The notes beneath the pieces were generated by a model. It worked only from the letters and a program-made list of their open reading frames with translations. It was not told where the DNA came from and searched no databases. From the NCBI GenBank assembly GCA_010645155.1, contig JAAGOF010000088.1:615933-679932 (forward strand): a DNA stretch of 64,000 bases. Direction: 5' to 3'. This document shows positions 48,001 through 58,740 of this stretch, in pieces. Position 1 is the first letter of the stretch. Each line of letters begins with the position of its first letter. This DNA comes from Tigriopus japonicus (Eukaryota; Arthropoda; Copepoda; Harpacticoida; Harpacticidae). Position numbers and translations under genes: made by a program.

Positions 48001-49847
48001 GCACAAAGATATGGGTGGCAACCCTGAAATGGACTTATGGCGCGGTTTACCGTGGAGGTGTGTATGTAAATTGAAAATTGTCGCGTGATCACTATCTCGT
48101 AAAAATGAACCTTCTTCTGACAAATTTGATGGTTTTAATGAAGGCTTGCTATCCCTGTTAGCTCCAGCTAACAATCACTGCACTTCATCTGGAAACAATT
48201 ATAGCTCCATTTGGAGGGCCTCCATCAAGTTTAAGAGTGCTTTAATTTGTCCAAAACTGATTTATGACCTCTTGCTTTCTACAAGTATATGGGTATCATG
48301 AGAAGTGTGCCCTATTGCCGCATGAAATCCACTAAATGACGCACTTTATGACCTCACTCGTACATTATAGTGCTCTACTCAAAATCTTCCCAGCCTTCTG
48401 CTTTTCATATGAATCCTTTGTGCAATTACACCCTTATTTTCATACTGGTAGATTAATACTGTCCAAAACAGTGTTTTTTAATTGATCATCCAGAATCTTC
48501 CCAACAACTCTAGTGAGGCCCGAAAAAAAGACTGACATAAAGAAACAAATTTCACCACAAAAAAGGTTTTTTTTTTTAAAGATTCATAAAAATGTCATTG
48601 AATTGCTGAAGAGGTTGCCTTTATCTCCGACATTTCTTGATCTGTTCCTCTTTTACAAGGATGAAGGGTAATGCTTTTTTCGGGCCTCCCTGTATACTCC
48701 TTCACGCTGATGGAGGAAGAAATATTTCAAACTGTTGTCTTTTCCAGAACTCTTGGAATTTCTTTTAAGGTAATGCATAAGTCAAAGTCAATCAAATCTG
48801 ATCACGAAAAGCGTTAAAGACAATTTCAAAGACAAAGGCCATGAGGTTAGGATAGAAAAAAGAAGGATTCAAACCAAGACAGGTGAACAAAGCGGTGCAA
48901 ACTGAACTCAAAACGTGTAGCCCAATCGTTGTTAAATCTAACTAGCCACTGGTCGAGATTTAAAAGGGAAAACAATTCCAGGGGATTCCTTGAACTTTCC
49001 GTGTTCTCTCGACCAGGACCGTTTGTTTTGGAGAAAGTGTTGAATCGAGTACCGAACATGTGAGAAGCATCCACAAAGCACTTTTGTCGGATAAAACCAA
49101 GCCAAATTTGTGCGTACGTTAACAAGTTTTGCTTACATGAAGCTGAGACTCGAACGAATCCAAATTGCTGGAATCAGGCCAGTTCGGTCCAGAGTACCAA
49201 GGATTATCGCACGAGCTCATATTGTTAGCAGCGGTCCTGAGACATAAGAGAGCAGCCTTTTTTGAGCCATCTTCAAATCAAAGACCTATGTATGATGCCG
49301 TTGAGTGGGGTAATGTTTGGTTTGTTCATAAAGTAACTAGAAGGATGTGTAAATTTCAAGCTGTTGGTTGGAAATCAGAGGGAGAACGCACACAGGAATT
49401 ATTCATTACAACGGAAGACGAGGAAGGGAACAGGATGTCGTCTCAATTAAACTCTTGATTTGGAAAAAATGTCTTCAAGTGTGATTCTCAGGGAGCACGT
49501 GTTTCTTCAACGATTTTTTTCTTGTGGCAAAAATGAATAAAAAACATGCGCATGCCAGATGAAAATGAACTTTGTTCGGGTTGGAAGAGGAATGTGGGGG
49601 GAGATATGAAAATGACTACACGCCAATGATAAGAATTACGAATATTAATCAATGTCTTGACACTACATGTTCCAAAGTCTTTTCTTAATTGTTTAAGGTC
49701 ATAAAGAGGCAGTACAGTATTCTGAAGTTAGGTATGGATGCCTGAAATACTTACGGAGGGAAAGGAAGACGCGGACTCGAAGAGGGATTCGAGTCGTTCC
49801 AAGGTCTGTTCATCGCTTATGTCCTCGAGATTGAAGGCATCATCCAT
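39080..49847 (-). CDS. BICRA/GLTSCR1-like chromatin-remodelling protein with MBD-type domain
   Basis: Eight exons on the minus strand: 49755-49847, 43708-45516, 43535-43633, 43039-43470, 41657-42967, 41120-41206, 40181-40939, 39080-39976. All are phase 0 with GT-AG junctions, giving 1828 aa. BICRA family proteins are subunits of a BRD9-containing SWI/SNF (ncBAF) complex in the nucleus. The start MDDAFNLEDISDEQ is acidic and the body is long and Ser/Thr/Gln/Pro-rich. A glutamine run is near residue 240. A nuclear-type basic stretch KKKKSKKKKK is near 535. GPNGQF and GPNGQY repeats occur. An MBD/TAM-type domain (about 730-800: DRLPPGWHRKV, GRYEVFIIGPTGKRFRS) lies in exon 4. The GLTSCR1 domain (about 1445-1560: EDACKRLLRYHVFGE, MMDKYHYLLIQESM) is near the C terminus, ahead of an acidic tail. 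Intron 1 is 4.2 kb and holds a foldback element. Confidence 0.9.
44886..44925 (-). repeat. CAG-type trinucleotide run encoding polyglutamine
   Basis: CTGCTG/TTGCTG repeats on the plus strand encode ten consecutive glutamines (LQQQQQQQQQQGK) in the BICRA-like protein. The mix of CAG and CAA codons makes it an imperfect repeat. Confidence 0.9.
45517..49754 (-). other. Intron 1 of the BICRA-like gene
   Basis: 4.2 kb between the first coding exon and the large second exon. It contains the foldback at 47668-48377. A 97-codon plus-strand frame at 49165-49458 has no recognised domain. Near 47090 a sequence ACCGGGTGTTTCAAAAGAAA resembles a transposon end but has no visible partner. No other gene is supported. 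Confidence 0.6.
47668..48377. mobile_element. Foldback DNA element carrying CTCF-like motifs in its arms
   Basis: The ends TAGAGCACTA (47668) and TAGTGCTCTA (to 48377) are inverted. The arms pair for about 80 bp, including GGATTTCATGCGGCAA in both. The left arm contains GTGCGCCATCTAGTGG (47701-47716), whose complement CCACTAGATGGCGCAC fits the CTCF core consensus. The right arm has a mutated version at 48329-48344. The terminal sequence is shared with the repeats at 11297 and 12700. Target duplication unclear. Confidence 0.7.
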
Positions 49848-51640
49848 GTCTTAGGAGCTTTCAATTCCAAGGGGGGATGGAGGGCCTCCTGTGGTTTCTA
49901 TTCAGGCTCAGTCATTGCATTTTGTAATCTGAAAGGCCGTTGTATTAGCTAATTTTCGTCGCATTCGAAACGCGTAATTCAAGCATGTAGGAGTATGAAT
50001 GATTGAAAAAAAAATTAGTCAGTCATACAAGTGGGCCATGACACAGGAATGGCTTTTGGAGAATAATTCTAAAGTTCATTTGTAGGTAAACTCGAGAAGG
50101 CTGAGGTTGGTAATTCGAAAAGCTAAGCACTGAGAATGAGAATGTAAACGCACGCAAAATCTAAACGCAAGACTCTTTGCTTTTTAAGTTTTATTTTTGC
50201 CTATGCTTCAGCTGAAAATAGTAATGCAATGACTTTCTTGGTTTCAACAAGCCGTCCACATACTTAAACGTTAGTGTTTCGAGTTTCCCTAAGGAATTCA
50301 CATGTTGATTGATTAAATCGGAAAACAGCGGATTACTTAGGCATCGTTAAAACATTAAAGCAATATGAATTGCTTGCAGTATCTCAACACAAAGGTAATT
50401 TGAATCATCGGGAAATACAAGAGACTACCGTAGGTTGCAAGACCAATTCATCTCATTCCAAATGTGATGGTGGAGAGCACATATGGTTTGCTGCATCCAG
50501 CGGGCGGTAGCGCTTGTAAGAAGGATGTACTACTTAAAGGGACCAACTAGTATTCTCGAGGTCGACCTGCTAAGCTTTAAAGACCTTGAGTGAGCCCCGG
50601 TAGGGGGAGATCTATTCCTAATACCGAAACAGGGGGAGAGAGAGACGGAGACAAGGAGACCAAGGAAGGGCTGATGTTGGTGCGATGGACCGCCAAGACG
50701 ACGCCCAACACCACCGACTAAAGGAGCGGAAGCAGGAGATCCCTTCATGAGCTATTCAACCCGAGAACCCTTGGGCCACCAGCTATTTTGTCCAATGCAT
50801 GCCTACATCCGACATGCGAGAGGACGACGACGGCGAAGGCGACTCTACTCCTCCTTGTCTTTCTTTTGACACACTTGCTGAAAGCGAATTCTCATCACTG
50901 GTGGGAACGCGGCGCAACGCCAGGAGAGCAAGTCTCTGATTGGCTCGCGCAACTTCAGGAGCACGATTTCTATTGGCTAACAACATTGAAGAGGAGACGG
51001 GTTGCTCAGTGCTGCCGCAAAGAACACTTTTTTTACAAGCACTTCCATTTGGGTTACGAGAGAAATGGATGGACTAATGCTGAGAGAGAGGTGGGCAGGG
51101 GAATAAAACTAGTATATTTCTACGTTATGTGCTAGTAAAATGTCATGTCGAGAATGCTGTCAGTGATGGTCGTGGTCGAACTTTCAATTCGACGAACTCC
51201 CATCAGTTCTCTAAGGACGCTGAGTGGCACAACGTTTCCTAGCCAACTTGGACCAAATACTAGGTTGATTGAGGGTGGAAGAAACGTATTGAATGGCTCA
51301 GATTTATTCAAGAACGGGCTCACACATAAATACACTTATGGGCCAAAGAACAGTCATCTAATGTAATCGCACTTTGCTCCTGCCGTCTTCAAAATCACAG
51401 TCAAGTCCCTGTTCCCGGCGCACTTTTCTCCACCGCGTCAATTCGGCAGCACAGATCACGGAGAAACACTCGCCAATCCAAAGGTTGTCTCCAGATATCT
51501 CTTAGATCTGTAGATTCTAGTCGACTAACACCTTTCCCAGAATATTAGTAAGCCTACATTTCACAGTCCAAAAAGCAAGCTCGTGGATTTTCAAATACGT
51601 AGACCGTCCGTCCTTAAGTAGTAAGTTGGACGGAGGGAGG
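49848..51640 (-). promoter_or_regulatory. 5' flank of the BICRA-like gene
   Basis: Upstream of the minus-strand start codon. CCAAT-type boxes occur near 50937 and 50973 (ATTGGCTC, ATTGGCTAAC). A polylinker-like cluster of four hexamer restriction sites lies at 50546-50577. Short open frames on both strands here (50530-51366) have biased composition and no domains, and are not called as genes. Confidence 0.3.
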
Positions 51641-52110
51641 AGGGAGGTCACTAAGGTGGAATCTAAATCTTCCCTCAAATGAGCTCAGGTGCGGTTGCTC
51701 ATGTCAAAATTGGCTCTCAATCGAGCCTCTGGGCCTTTAGCTGGCCTTTGTCAAGGCACAAACCTCTGTGGACTGACTTTTACCGAAAATTTTATCAGCA
51801 AAATAATAATCGGAAAACACTCACCCTAGAACGTCCGTCGGTGGCTTCAGTGGCTTGGCTTGCTAGCAAGCTAGCTAGCTGGCCAGCTTCGTCCATTGCC
51901 TCCAGTAAGAGAGGAGGAGGAGGAGGCCCTCCATCCAGGACGCCGACGAAGCTGGGACGCGCACCCAACGGCGCCCTTCTCCGTTTCTGAAAACCCAGAG
52001 ATCCTGTGGCTCCCCCATAAAGAGGAAACGTATTATTCTGGCTGGCGCTGAGATCTTTGGCGCCGCTGTTGAACCAAGACTGCCTAACCCGGCCAAAAGG
52101 CTGGAATCGG
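51641..52110. other. GC-rich, CpG-containing patch
   Basis: This is clearly richer in GC and CpG than its surroundings (for example GACGCCGACGAAGC, GGCGCCGCTG, CCAACGGCGCCC). It also has GGAGGAGGAGGAGG and GCTAGCAAGCTAGCTAGCTGG runs. It could be a promoter or non-coding leader exon for the gene to its left, or for one outside the recognised set. Open frames on both strands have no recognisable domain. Confidence 0.3.
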
Positions 52111-52757
52111 CTGGATTAAGGATCAGGGCTGACAGAATGTAGAGTTATTTGCCAAACATGGATAGGCACAGGATATATTCTTGGACAACTAAGAGCACCA
52201 TTATTTTTCTAAGAGTAGGCGCATGAGGGATTGAGAAATGCTTTCACTTATGACCAGTATCCCAAAAATATTTAAGAAAAGCGGAAAACACAAGAAAAGG
52301 TGCAACAATGCTTTGGAAACTGCAAGACTTTGCATCCGTATTTCCCAATCATGGACAAAACTTGCAAATCATATTGAAAATTCATTAAAATACTTTACTT
52401 TTCTTGTGCTTCCATATTACATACTTAACTCTGTAGACAAACTGATCCTAAGTTGTATTTGGACAAATAGTTGAATGTCTTTCTGGGTTTTGAGTAAAGA
52501 TATTCTCGTTTAGAAGCAATAGACGTCAAAGTTATTGCACTGAATGATTGTATCAAGTTAATTAATTGTGTCCTTATTCAAGACAAGATTCAGCACCGTT
52601 ATTAATCTGACTAAAGGCTATGTAGCCTTTGGGTCTTGCTTCAAAAAAACAGATCAATGTGGTTTACAGACGAGTCTGAGCTACGATGGTGCTACCTTGC
52701 AGCAAAACTGAAACGGGGTTCAAAAAGTGAAATCCCAAGGAAGACGGGAGAGAAGAT
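52111..52757. other. Gene-free AT-rich spacer
   Basis: No exon or repeat could be supported. A 78-codon plus-strand frame at 52238-52474 is treated as chance. Confidence 0.3.
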
Positions 52758-52769
52758 CACGTGACGTCA
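52758..52769. promoter_or_regulatory. Overlapping E-box and CRE
   Basis: CACGTGACGTCA contains the palindromic E-box CACGTG (52758-52763) overlapping the palindromic CRE TGACGTCA (52762-52769). Such sites bind bHLH and CREB/ATF factors respectively. It lies about 120 bp before the ATG at 52892. Function is inferred from the motif only. Confidence 0.5.
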
Positions 52770-52891
52770 CGGAAATGTGACAATTAAGCGGATTTGGAGC
52801 CCTCGTCCCATCATTTGAGATTCCATCACGACTGGCTCTTACACCTTTTTTAATCTTCATTGATTATTATGATCCAATTGTCCTCGATATC

Positions 52892-53452
52892 ATGGAAAAG
52901 TTCGATTGCGAAGGGTTTTTCCATCGCTATGGCCCTGAACCCAGGGAGCCGAGTTACTCTCCCAATCGGCATTTTTGTATTGAAGAAACTCAGCCTTTCG
53001 GTATACAAATGGAGTCCAGTGTACATATTTCGGCTGCACCTTTACTTTTTAGTCATCCAGGAGTTTTTGGTTTTTTAGTTTGTTGGGATTTGAAGCTCTC
53101 AACTAGAGTTCATGTGAAAGCAAATTGTTCATTCGCCTCCGCAAAGTCGTCACCACGAGCGGGAGAATTCAAAATTCTGAGACTTGTAAAACTGAAGACG
53201 CTCCGAAAGATCTCTATGGAAAACATAGCTGAGACCGTATCTTACTTGATTGGCAAGCAAGTTAGCAATATTTCATGTATGTTGTGGAAAAATCCATGTC
53301 TGAAGAGTTTCTTCCTAAAATTTGATTTACAGGGTTGTCCCGAATTAGAGTCACATACTAAATTTACAATGATTCGTGACACATTACGTTGCAGGTCTTG
53401 CTTTTTAAGGTTTAACACATCCACATGCAGAAAAAAATTCAAGCTGAAATAA
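52892..53452 (+). CDS. Hypothetical ORF or first exon, 186 codons
   Basis: An ATG-initiated frame of 186 codons starting MEKFDCEGFFHRYGPEPREP. It is the longest uninterrupted frame in the window outside recognised genes and transposons. It has a hydrophobic patch (GVFGFLVCW) and cysteines toward the C terminus (LRCRSCFLRF). No known domain is recognised. The first 37 codons look most coding-like, and a potential donor GTATAC lies just after them, so it could instead be a first exon. The E-box/CRE upstream is suggestive. Chance cannot be excluded. Confidence 0.3.
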   Translation: MEKFDCEGFFHRYGPEPREPSYSPNRHFCIEETQPFGIQMESSVHISAAPLLFSHPGVFGFLVCWDLKLSTRVHVKANCSFASAKSSPRAGEFKILRLVKLKTLRKISMENIAETVSYLIGKQVSNISCMLWKNPCLKSFFLKFDLQGCPELESHTKFTMIRDTLRCRSCFLRFNTSTCRKKFKLK

Positions 53453-54893
53453 GTTAGTAAGCTTTCCAATGGACAAAAAATTACTATTTCACTGTCCAAT
53501 CAGTCTTAAATCGCCAAGCCAGATTCTAAAACCCATAAACAAAAGATGAAAAAAGCCCCTCTGAAAACATGATTTTATGTTTTCCATGCCGTTTCGATTT
53601 TGAAGGTCTTTTAAGATATGGTTTATTTCCATTGAACTCCTAAGCCTAGAGATGATGATAAGGTCGATCTTGAACCCCTTTTCAACTTCAATCAATAATA
53701 AAGTTTTATTTTTGAGAAATTATCGTGCATGAACTTTACATGACACCTATTTTACCCTATTCTTACCTAATCTCAAATATTAGAAGTTCAATTATCTAAA
53801 TCTTATTTGAACCAACACATAAACTTGTTCAAAGGAACAGACACATCATTTTTCAACAAATTGGAGGGACCAATATCACCATTTGGGTCAATTTACACGT
53901 TTGAAATTGTCTCCTAGAAATTTGCTCGTAACAAAATATCTTGACAAAAAAGATAGGAAAAACTTTTGTTTGAACAAAGTGTTGAAAGACAGGAAACTTT
54001 TGGTCTCAATTTAAAAGGGACACCTTGTAAACGTTAAGTAGAGTTTCTTTCTGATCTTTAAGATGCCGTTACACGACAAGAGTTATAACGAACTTCGGGG
54101 CAAAATTCGACATCACAGAAATACAAACTCGTAACCTCTTGCAGAAACCTCCTCACACAACCAATGGAAAAATGTACGTGTGATTTCCAACTTCGTTATA
54201 AAATGTGTCGAAAACGGGGCCTTTAAAAGCAAGAATCTACGAACACGTAAAGGTCTTGATCATAAATGTGACGGAACAAAGAGTAAATCCTCTTGGTTGA
54301 TTTGATTGGTTAGGATAAGTTTTGCGACCAATTCAATGATTCCTTTAGCTTTCGAGCCCATGGTATGTGAAGCAAAATTCTGACCGATTTTCAAGATCTT
54401 CCGTGGCATGAAACTTCTTTAAACGATTCATTACTCCTTCAAGTTAAGAGAATTTTTCCTAAATCAAGAAAAGAAGTACCAAAATGGAGTTTTTCAACTT
54501 TGAAATAATGAACCTTTATTCTGCTTGCGATCATTACACCAACACCTACGTTTTCTGGACGTAGATTAAACAGAGTTATTCATTGGTTAGTGTTATCTAT
54601 TACCTCAACTTACATCATGATCTCGTTATGTAAGTAGATTATTTTATTTTATTTAAAATTGCTTTGGAAATTTGATTTACACCTACTTGTTCAAACCTTG
54701 GAACCTCTGCACTCTTCGAAAAAATAGATTTTGCATCGACAATCAATTCTTCCTGTATACTTCTACAATTTAGAAACGAAATCATTGGAAAGGATAAGAA
54801 AAAAATACTGTTTGTGCTTTTGAAAATGTCCATAGCTCATTTAGCGATTTGGTTTAAGTCAGCATTTCGGCCATCTTGTGGCACCAAGATTGG
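53453..54893. other. Gene-free AT-rich spacer
   Basis: No supportable exon, RNA gene or repeat. Confidence 0.3.
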
Positions 54894-55274
54894 ATGTCGG
54901 AAGTGCTGACTAGCGCACCCGAGAGCCATCATCCACCATGTGCATGTCTGCAGAAGTCTGGGACAAGGAGAGCGTGTTCGAGTGAACGAACGGTGAGATG
55001 GACAGTGGCGGTGATGATGATGGTGGTGTCGGTGGTCGTGGGTGCGACAACGTGTGCCTTGCTCTTGAACTGGCTTCTGATCAAGGACTGGAAAAGCTGC
55101 GTTCCTCTTAGATCCTCCTTCTTTCTCTGTTCATGCGGACTCTGCCTGCTTGGCAAGCCCTACTACGTTCACGCACAGACTCTACGCCACAAAAGGTGGA
55201 TTAGGCTCTACGCCAAGAGCACTTTAAGGTTTTTCAGACTCTACGGTGATCAACCCTTGGTTCTACGCGGGTAA
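54894..55274 (+). CDS. Hypothetical ORF with a predicted membrane segment
   Basis: From the ATG at 54894 the frame is open for about 126 codons. It starts MSEVLTSAPESHHPPCACLQ, followed by a hydrophobic segment (VAVMMMVVSVVVGATTCALL) and a cysteine-rich part. No family is recognised. A 58-bp block of it (54987-55044) recurs inverted inside the small foldback element at 55974-56126, so the region has been copied by a mobile element. It may be an exon, or itself part of a repeat. Confidence 0.2.
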   Translation: MSEVLTSAPESHHPPCACLQKSGTRRACSSERTVRWTVAVMMMVVSVVVGATTCALLLNWLLIKDWKSCVPLRSSFFLCSCGLCLLGKPYYVHAQTLRHKRWIRLYAKSTLRFFRLYGDQPLVLRG

Positions 55275-55708
55275 ATGATGCACATTAATAAATCACCCAT
55301 AGGAATCATACTGATAATTTGAATACCGTTTTCAAGCCGTTTTTTATCTCTTTCCTCAATTTGTGCATGGTGACTGATTTTGAAGTCCAAGTTCACGTTA
55401 GTAAACACTAGAGAAAGGACAAAAAAGTTGGAAAAAAGTCAAAAGAAAGAAGTTTTAAAGTTGGAAATATGGCCAAAAAAGTTCTTATAGAGCTAAAAAT
55501 GGGCAAAAAATGTATTTTACTTAATGAAAACGAACGAAAAAAGGATGCTTTCCCCCCAAAATGGCCCAAAAAGGTTTTCTTTTCTCAATTTGTCAATTGA
55601 TAGGGCAAAATATATTTTATTTGTTGTTTTAATATGCAAAAATAAGTTCAAAATAAGTTGTAAAACCCAAAAAGGTTTTCTGACGAAAATGGACAAAAAA
55701 GTGTTTTT

Positions 55709-55741
55709 AAGTGTTAGGTTATAACTTATAACCTAACACTT
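55709..55741. repeat. Perfect 16-bp hairpin
   Basis: AAGTGTTAGGTTATAA, one central C, then the exact reverse complement TTATAACCTAACACTT. Partial copies of ACTTATAA follow to about 55760. No poly-U tract follows; function unknown. Confidence 0.85.
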
Positions 55742-55973
55742 ATAACTTATAAGTTTTTAACCCTCCCTTCCGCTATTAATAACTTTGAAGTGAGACAAAA
55801 ATCGAGATGTCCTTAAAACTTTTTTGTTGTTTATTTTTGTTCTTTGTCATTTAAAACTGTTTTAAAACTACATCCTTAGAAAACAATTCACAATTTGTTG
55901 ACTGCCACCAATTCAAATCATTGGGAATGTATGAGAGGCATTCAAACTTTGTAAAGAGAATGGCAGACCTGAT

Positions 55974-56126
55974 GCTAGTTTTTTAGACGCAAAGATCGAT
56001 CTCAAGATCGGACTTAGAGTACTTAAGTACGATCTTGAGATCCCACCCACGATCACCGACACCACCATCATCATCACCGCCACTGTCCATCTCACCGTTC
56101 GATCTTTTGCGTCTAAAAAAACTAGC
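55974..56126. mobile_element. Short foldback element carrying a captured 58-bp fragment
   Basis: GCTAGTTTTTTAGACGCAAA at the left end recurs inverted at the right end (to 56126). The interior holds AGATCGATCTCAAGATCGG/CGATCTTGAGATC palindromes and, at 56044-56101, an inverted near-identical copy (about one mismatch in 58) of 54987-55044. Confidence 0.7.
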
Positions 56127-56789
56127 CTCTGAAGTGTGAGACAAAATTTTGCATTTTCTCGAGTTTCCTTAAACCAATCAGAGGTATTTTTCCATTGCTG
56201 CTCAAGAACATAAGTAACTCTTTTGTTAAACGTACTTCAACATGTCCGGCACCGTTCTTGACAATGACGCACAAACGTTGCGACACGTTGGCAATGGCGG
56301 CACGTACAATGTCCTTCAAAAAAGTCCTACAATTCAGCCTTAAAAGCGCTTAAGCACATCGACATTTTCTATGGCCTCTGGCTAAACTTGCATGATACCC
56401 CAAATATTGAAGTCCATCAGTTTGCAGGTTGGCCATTCAACTTTCGGATGAAGATGTTTGCGGGATCACTTTTGCTTTTCATTGCTTGTGAGTGCAAGAG
56501 CCTTGTCTTGCATGAATAAATAGATAGAGAACTCCTTGAATGATTGCAAGGCCCTCTTAGATCACTGTGAGCATCTTGAATTGCGACGTGCCCATCATGT
56601 TGACCTCCGTTGAAATGCTCGTCTAACCAATGATATCGGAAGCCCTGGGTGCCTCAGTTTTAGACAAAAGCTGCATTTCGAATTCTGGTCCAGACAGAGA
56701 AAAATCTAATCAGACCAGTTGCATGACTGGTAATTCAAAGCCTAATTTCAATTAGATTGACTGAAATGTGTAGCAATGAGAGTAGTTTA

Positions 56790-57105
56790 ATTAACTTTGT
56801 TTCCTGTGGTCAAAAGCAACAAAATCATTGAAATGGCAAGATTTAGCACATGAAAACATCAATGAAGACCATTTTCACTTATTTTAGTGTGAAATTTCAT
56901 TCAAAGCTCTTGGGAACTATGTAATATGTGATGTGCTAAGTGCTCTATGTGAACAATCTGGCAATTAGGCTGATTGACATCCTACCATCATGTAAGTTGT
57001 TCCAAAACCGGGAGAAAAGTGTGTTAAATCATTAATTACTCAATATTTTGACAATAATTCTTCAAAATGATCCTTTCTCAACATATATCTACCTCTTGGT
57101 CTTGG
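56790..57105 (+). repeat. Unclassified interspersed repeat, copy 3 (truncated)
   Basis: From TTTGTTTCCTGTGGTC to ATCTACCTCTTGG it matches 10360-10860 (reverse) and 17139-17385. It is cut off where LINE sequence begins at about 57106. Confidence 0.8.
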
Positions 57106-58740
57106 CACTCATCAATTCGATTGCTGTAATTCCCGTTGTTCAAAAACCATGTTCGTCGTTCCAATTTTTAAGGGCGGAGATAAGTCACTCCCTAGTAATT
57201 ATAGGCCCATTTCTCTGACTTCCAGTATTGCAAAGGTCTTTGAGAAGATCATGAAGTCCAAGCTTGTTGAGTATTTGGAAGCCCATGATATCATTCCCCC
57301 AGAGCAGCATGGGTTTCGAGCCCATTTTAGTACAGTGCCCCAATTGGTTGACCATATCGAGCAGATCATTGAGGGGCTTGAAAATCACGAGGCAGTTGGT
57401 GTAGTCTATCTTGAATTTGCCAAGGCCTTTGATAAGGTAGATCATGGTCTTTTGCTCGATTAACTCAAAGAGTTTTGGATCCAGGGTAAGGTCCTGAATT
57501 GAATTGGTAGTTTCATGAGTGATAGGAAGCAATTGGTTAAGGTTGAAGGATCTTTTAGTGGCATGTATGACGTCAAGTCAGGTGTTCCACAAGGTTCCAT
57601 TTTGGGTCCGCTCCTGTTTATTCTCTTTATTGCTCCTCGCCAGAAGTTTAGAACAAAAGCCAGTATTTCTTCATATGCTGATGACACAAAACTAGTTTGT
57701 GGAAGTAATGGTCAGGACTCAAAATGTTTAGTAGATGACTTAGAGAAAGTCTACTCTTGGGTTGGCGAGAGTAACCAAGGATGACTCAAAGAAGGATATA
57801 TTACAGAATACCACTTAAGGCCGAGTTACTACAATGAAAATTCAACGGAACATTTATTGCTTTGAAATAACCTCTCATTTTAGAACAATGCCAGGCCTTA
57901 AACTGTATTTCTGTAATTCGTCCTGAGAAATTAAGATGTCCTTGGAGTAACATAGCACTGAACGGGATGAAATTCCGCACAATGACGTATGGGACGGCAA
58001 AATTAGATGGTCCACTCAAAAACAATGGAGGTTGTGATATTGAGCAGGCATCGTCCATGAGGGATTTGGGAGTTGTCATCCAAGATGATGGAAAGTTTGA
58101 TGAGCATATCCAGTTGAAAGTGGGGAAGGCATTTCAAACATGCGGCTGGATCTATCGCACTTTCAAGTTCAGAGATATTATTATGATGCTAACTCTGTAC
58201 AAGTTGATTGTTCAACTGCATCTTGAATATGCTTCCCCCATTTGGGTTCAAATGAGTTCGGCAGGTTTGCACAAGGTCGAGCATGTCCAAAGATGTTTTA
58301 CTAGGAACATCAGAGGAATGAGAGAGCTCTCGTATTGGGAGAGACTCCAAAAGTTAGGGTTGTACAGTACTCAGAGAGGGTATGAAAAGGTATCTGATAC
58401 TGTATGTCTTCAAGAGCATTCATGGGCTCTGTCCTAACCCAGGCTTTGAGATCAGTTGTAGCGATCATTGATAGTACAAACATTAATGTCCTCGTCTCTT
58501 CTTTATCGGGCTCCTTCATTGTTTAATCTTTATGCCCATTAGTCTTCGTCGGGAATATGTAGGAGCTGATCCTCTAACAGCATTTAAGGCAGGATTGGAC
58601 AAATTTTTAAACACTATTCCTGACCAACCCACTATACAAGGGTTGTTTAGATCTGCCAACAGTAACTCATTGGTAGATCAAATTTCATATAAACATTAAT
58701 TATAGAAACTATATTTTACAGGGAATCCCATTCCTTGAAG
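57106..58740 (+). mobile_element. Degenerate 5'-truncated LINE, SLRREYVG family
   Basis: 57149-57463 encodes the RT start (FKGGDKSLPSNYRPISLTSS, AKAFDKVDHGLLLD). 57515-57784 carries GVPQGSILGPLLFILF and the YADD catalytic motif. 57967-58437 encodes the following region (LHLEYASPIWVQ). 58500-58700 encodes the C terminus, SLRREYVGADPLTAFKAG. Frameshifts and stops separate the pieces. A palindromic MITE interrupts it at 57823-57935. This is the most complete copy of the family in the window and the template for recognising the 3' fragments at 2347 and 6331. Confidence 0.88.
57823..57935. mobile_element. Diverged palindromic MITE inside the LINE
   Basis: TAAGGCC at the left and GGCCTTA at 57894-57900 flank a core (ACAATGAAAATTCAACGGAAC) shared with the 166-bp MITEs at 100 and 60063, followed by CTGTAATTCGTCCTGA. 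The outer arms differ from those copies, so this is a related but distinct version. Confidence 0.65.

Larger units (their letters stand above)
55275..56790. other. Gene-free spacer with hairpin and small foldback
   Basis: AT-rich with A-runs (GGACAAAAAAGT-type motifs 55410-55700). It contains the perfect hairpin at 55709-55741 and the foldback at 55974-56126. No gene is supported. Confidence 0.35.

Noticed and set aside
49165..49458. 97-codon plus-strand frame inside BICRA-like intron 1
   Set aside because: No domain recognised and no upstream signals; intronic chance frame more likely.
50788..51135. 115-codon frame upstream of the BICRA-like gene
   Set aside because: It begins at a non-ATG codon, composition is mixed and no domain is visible.
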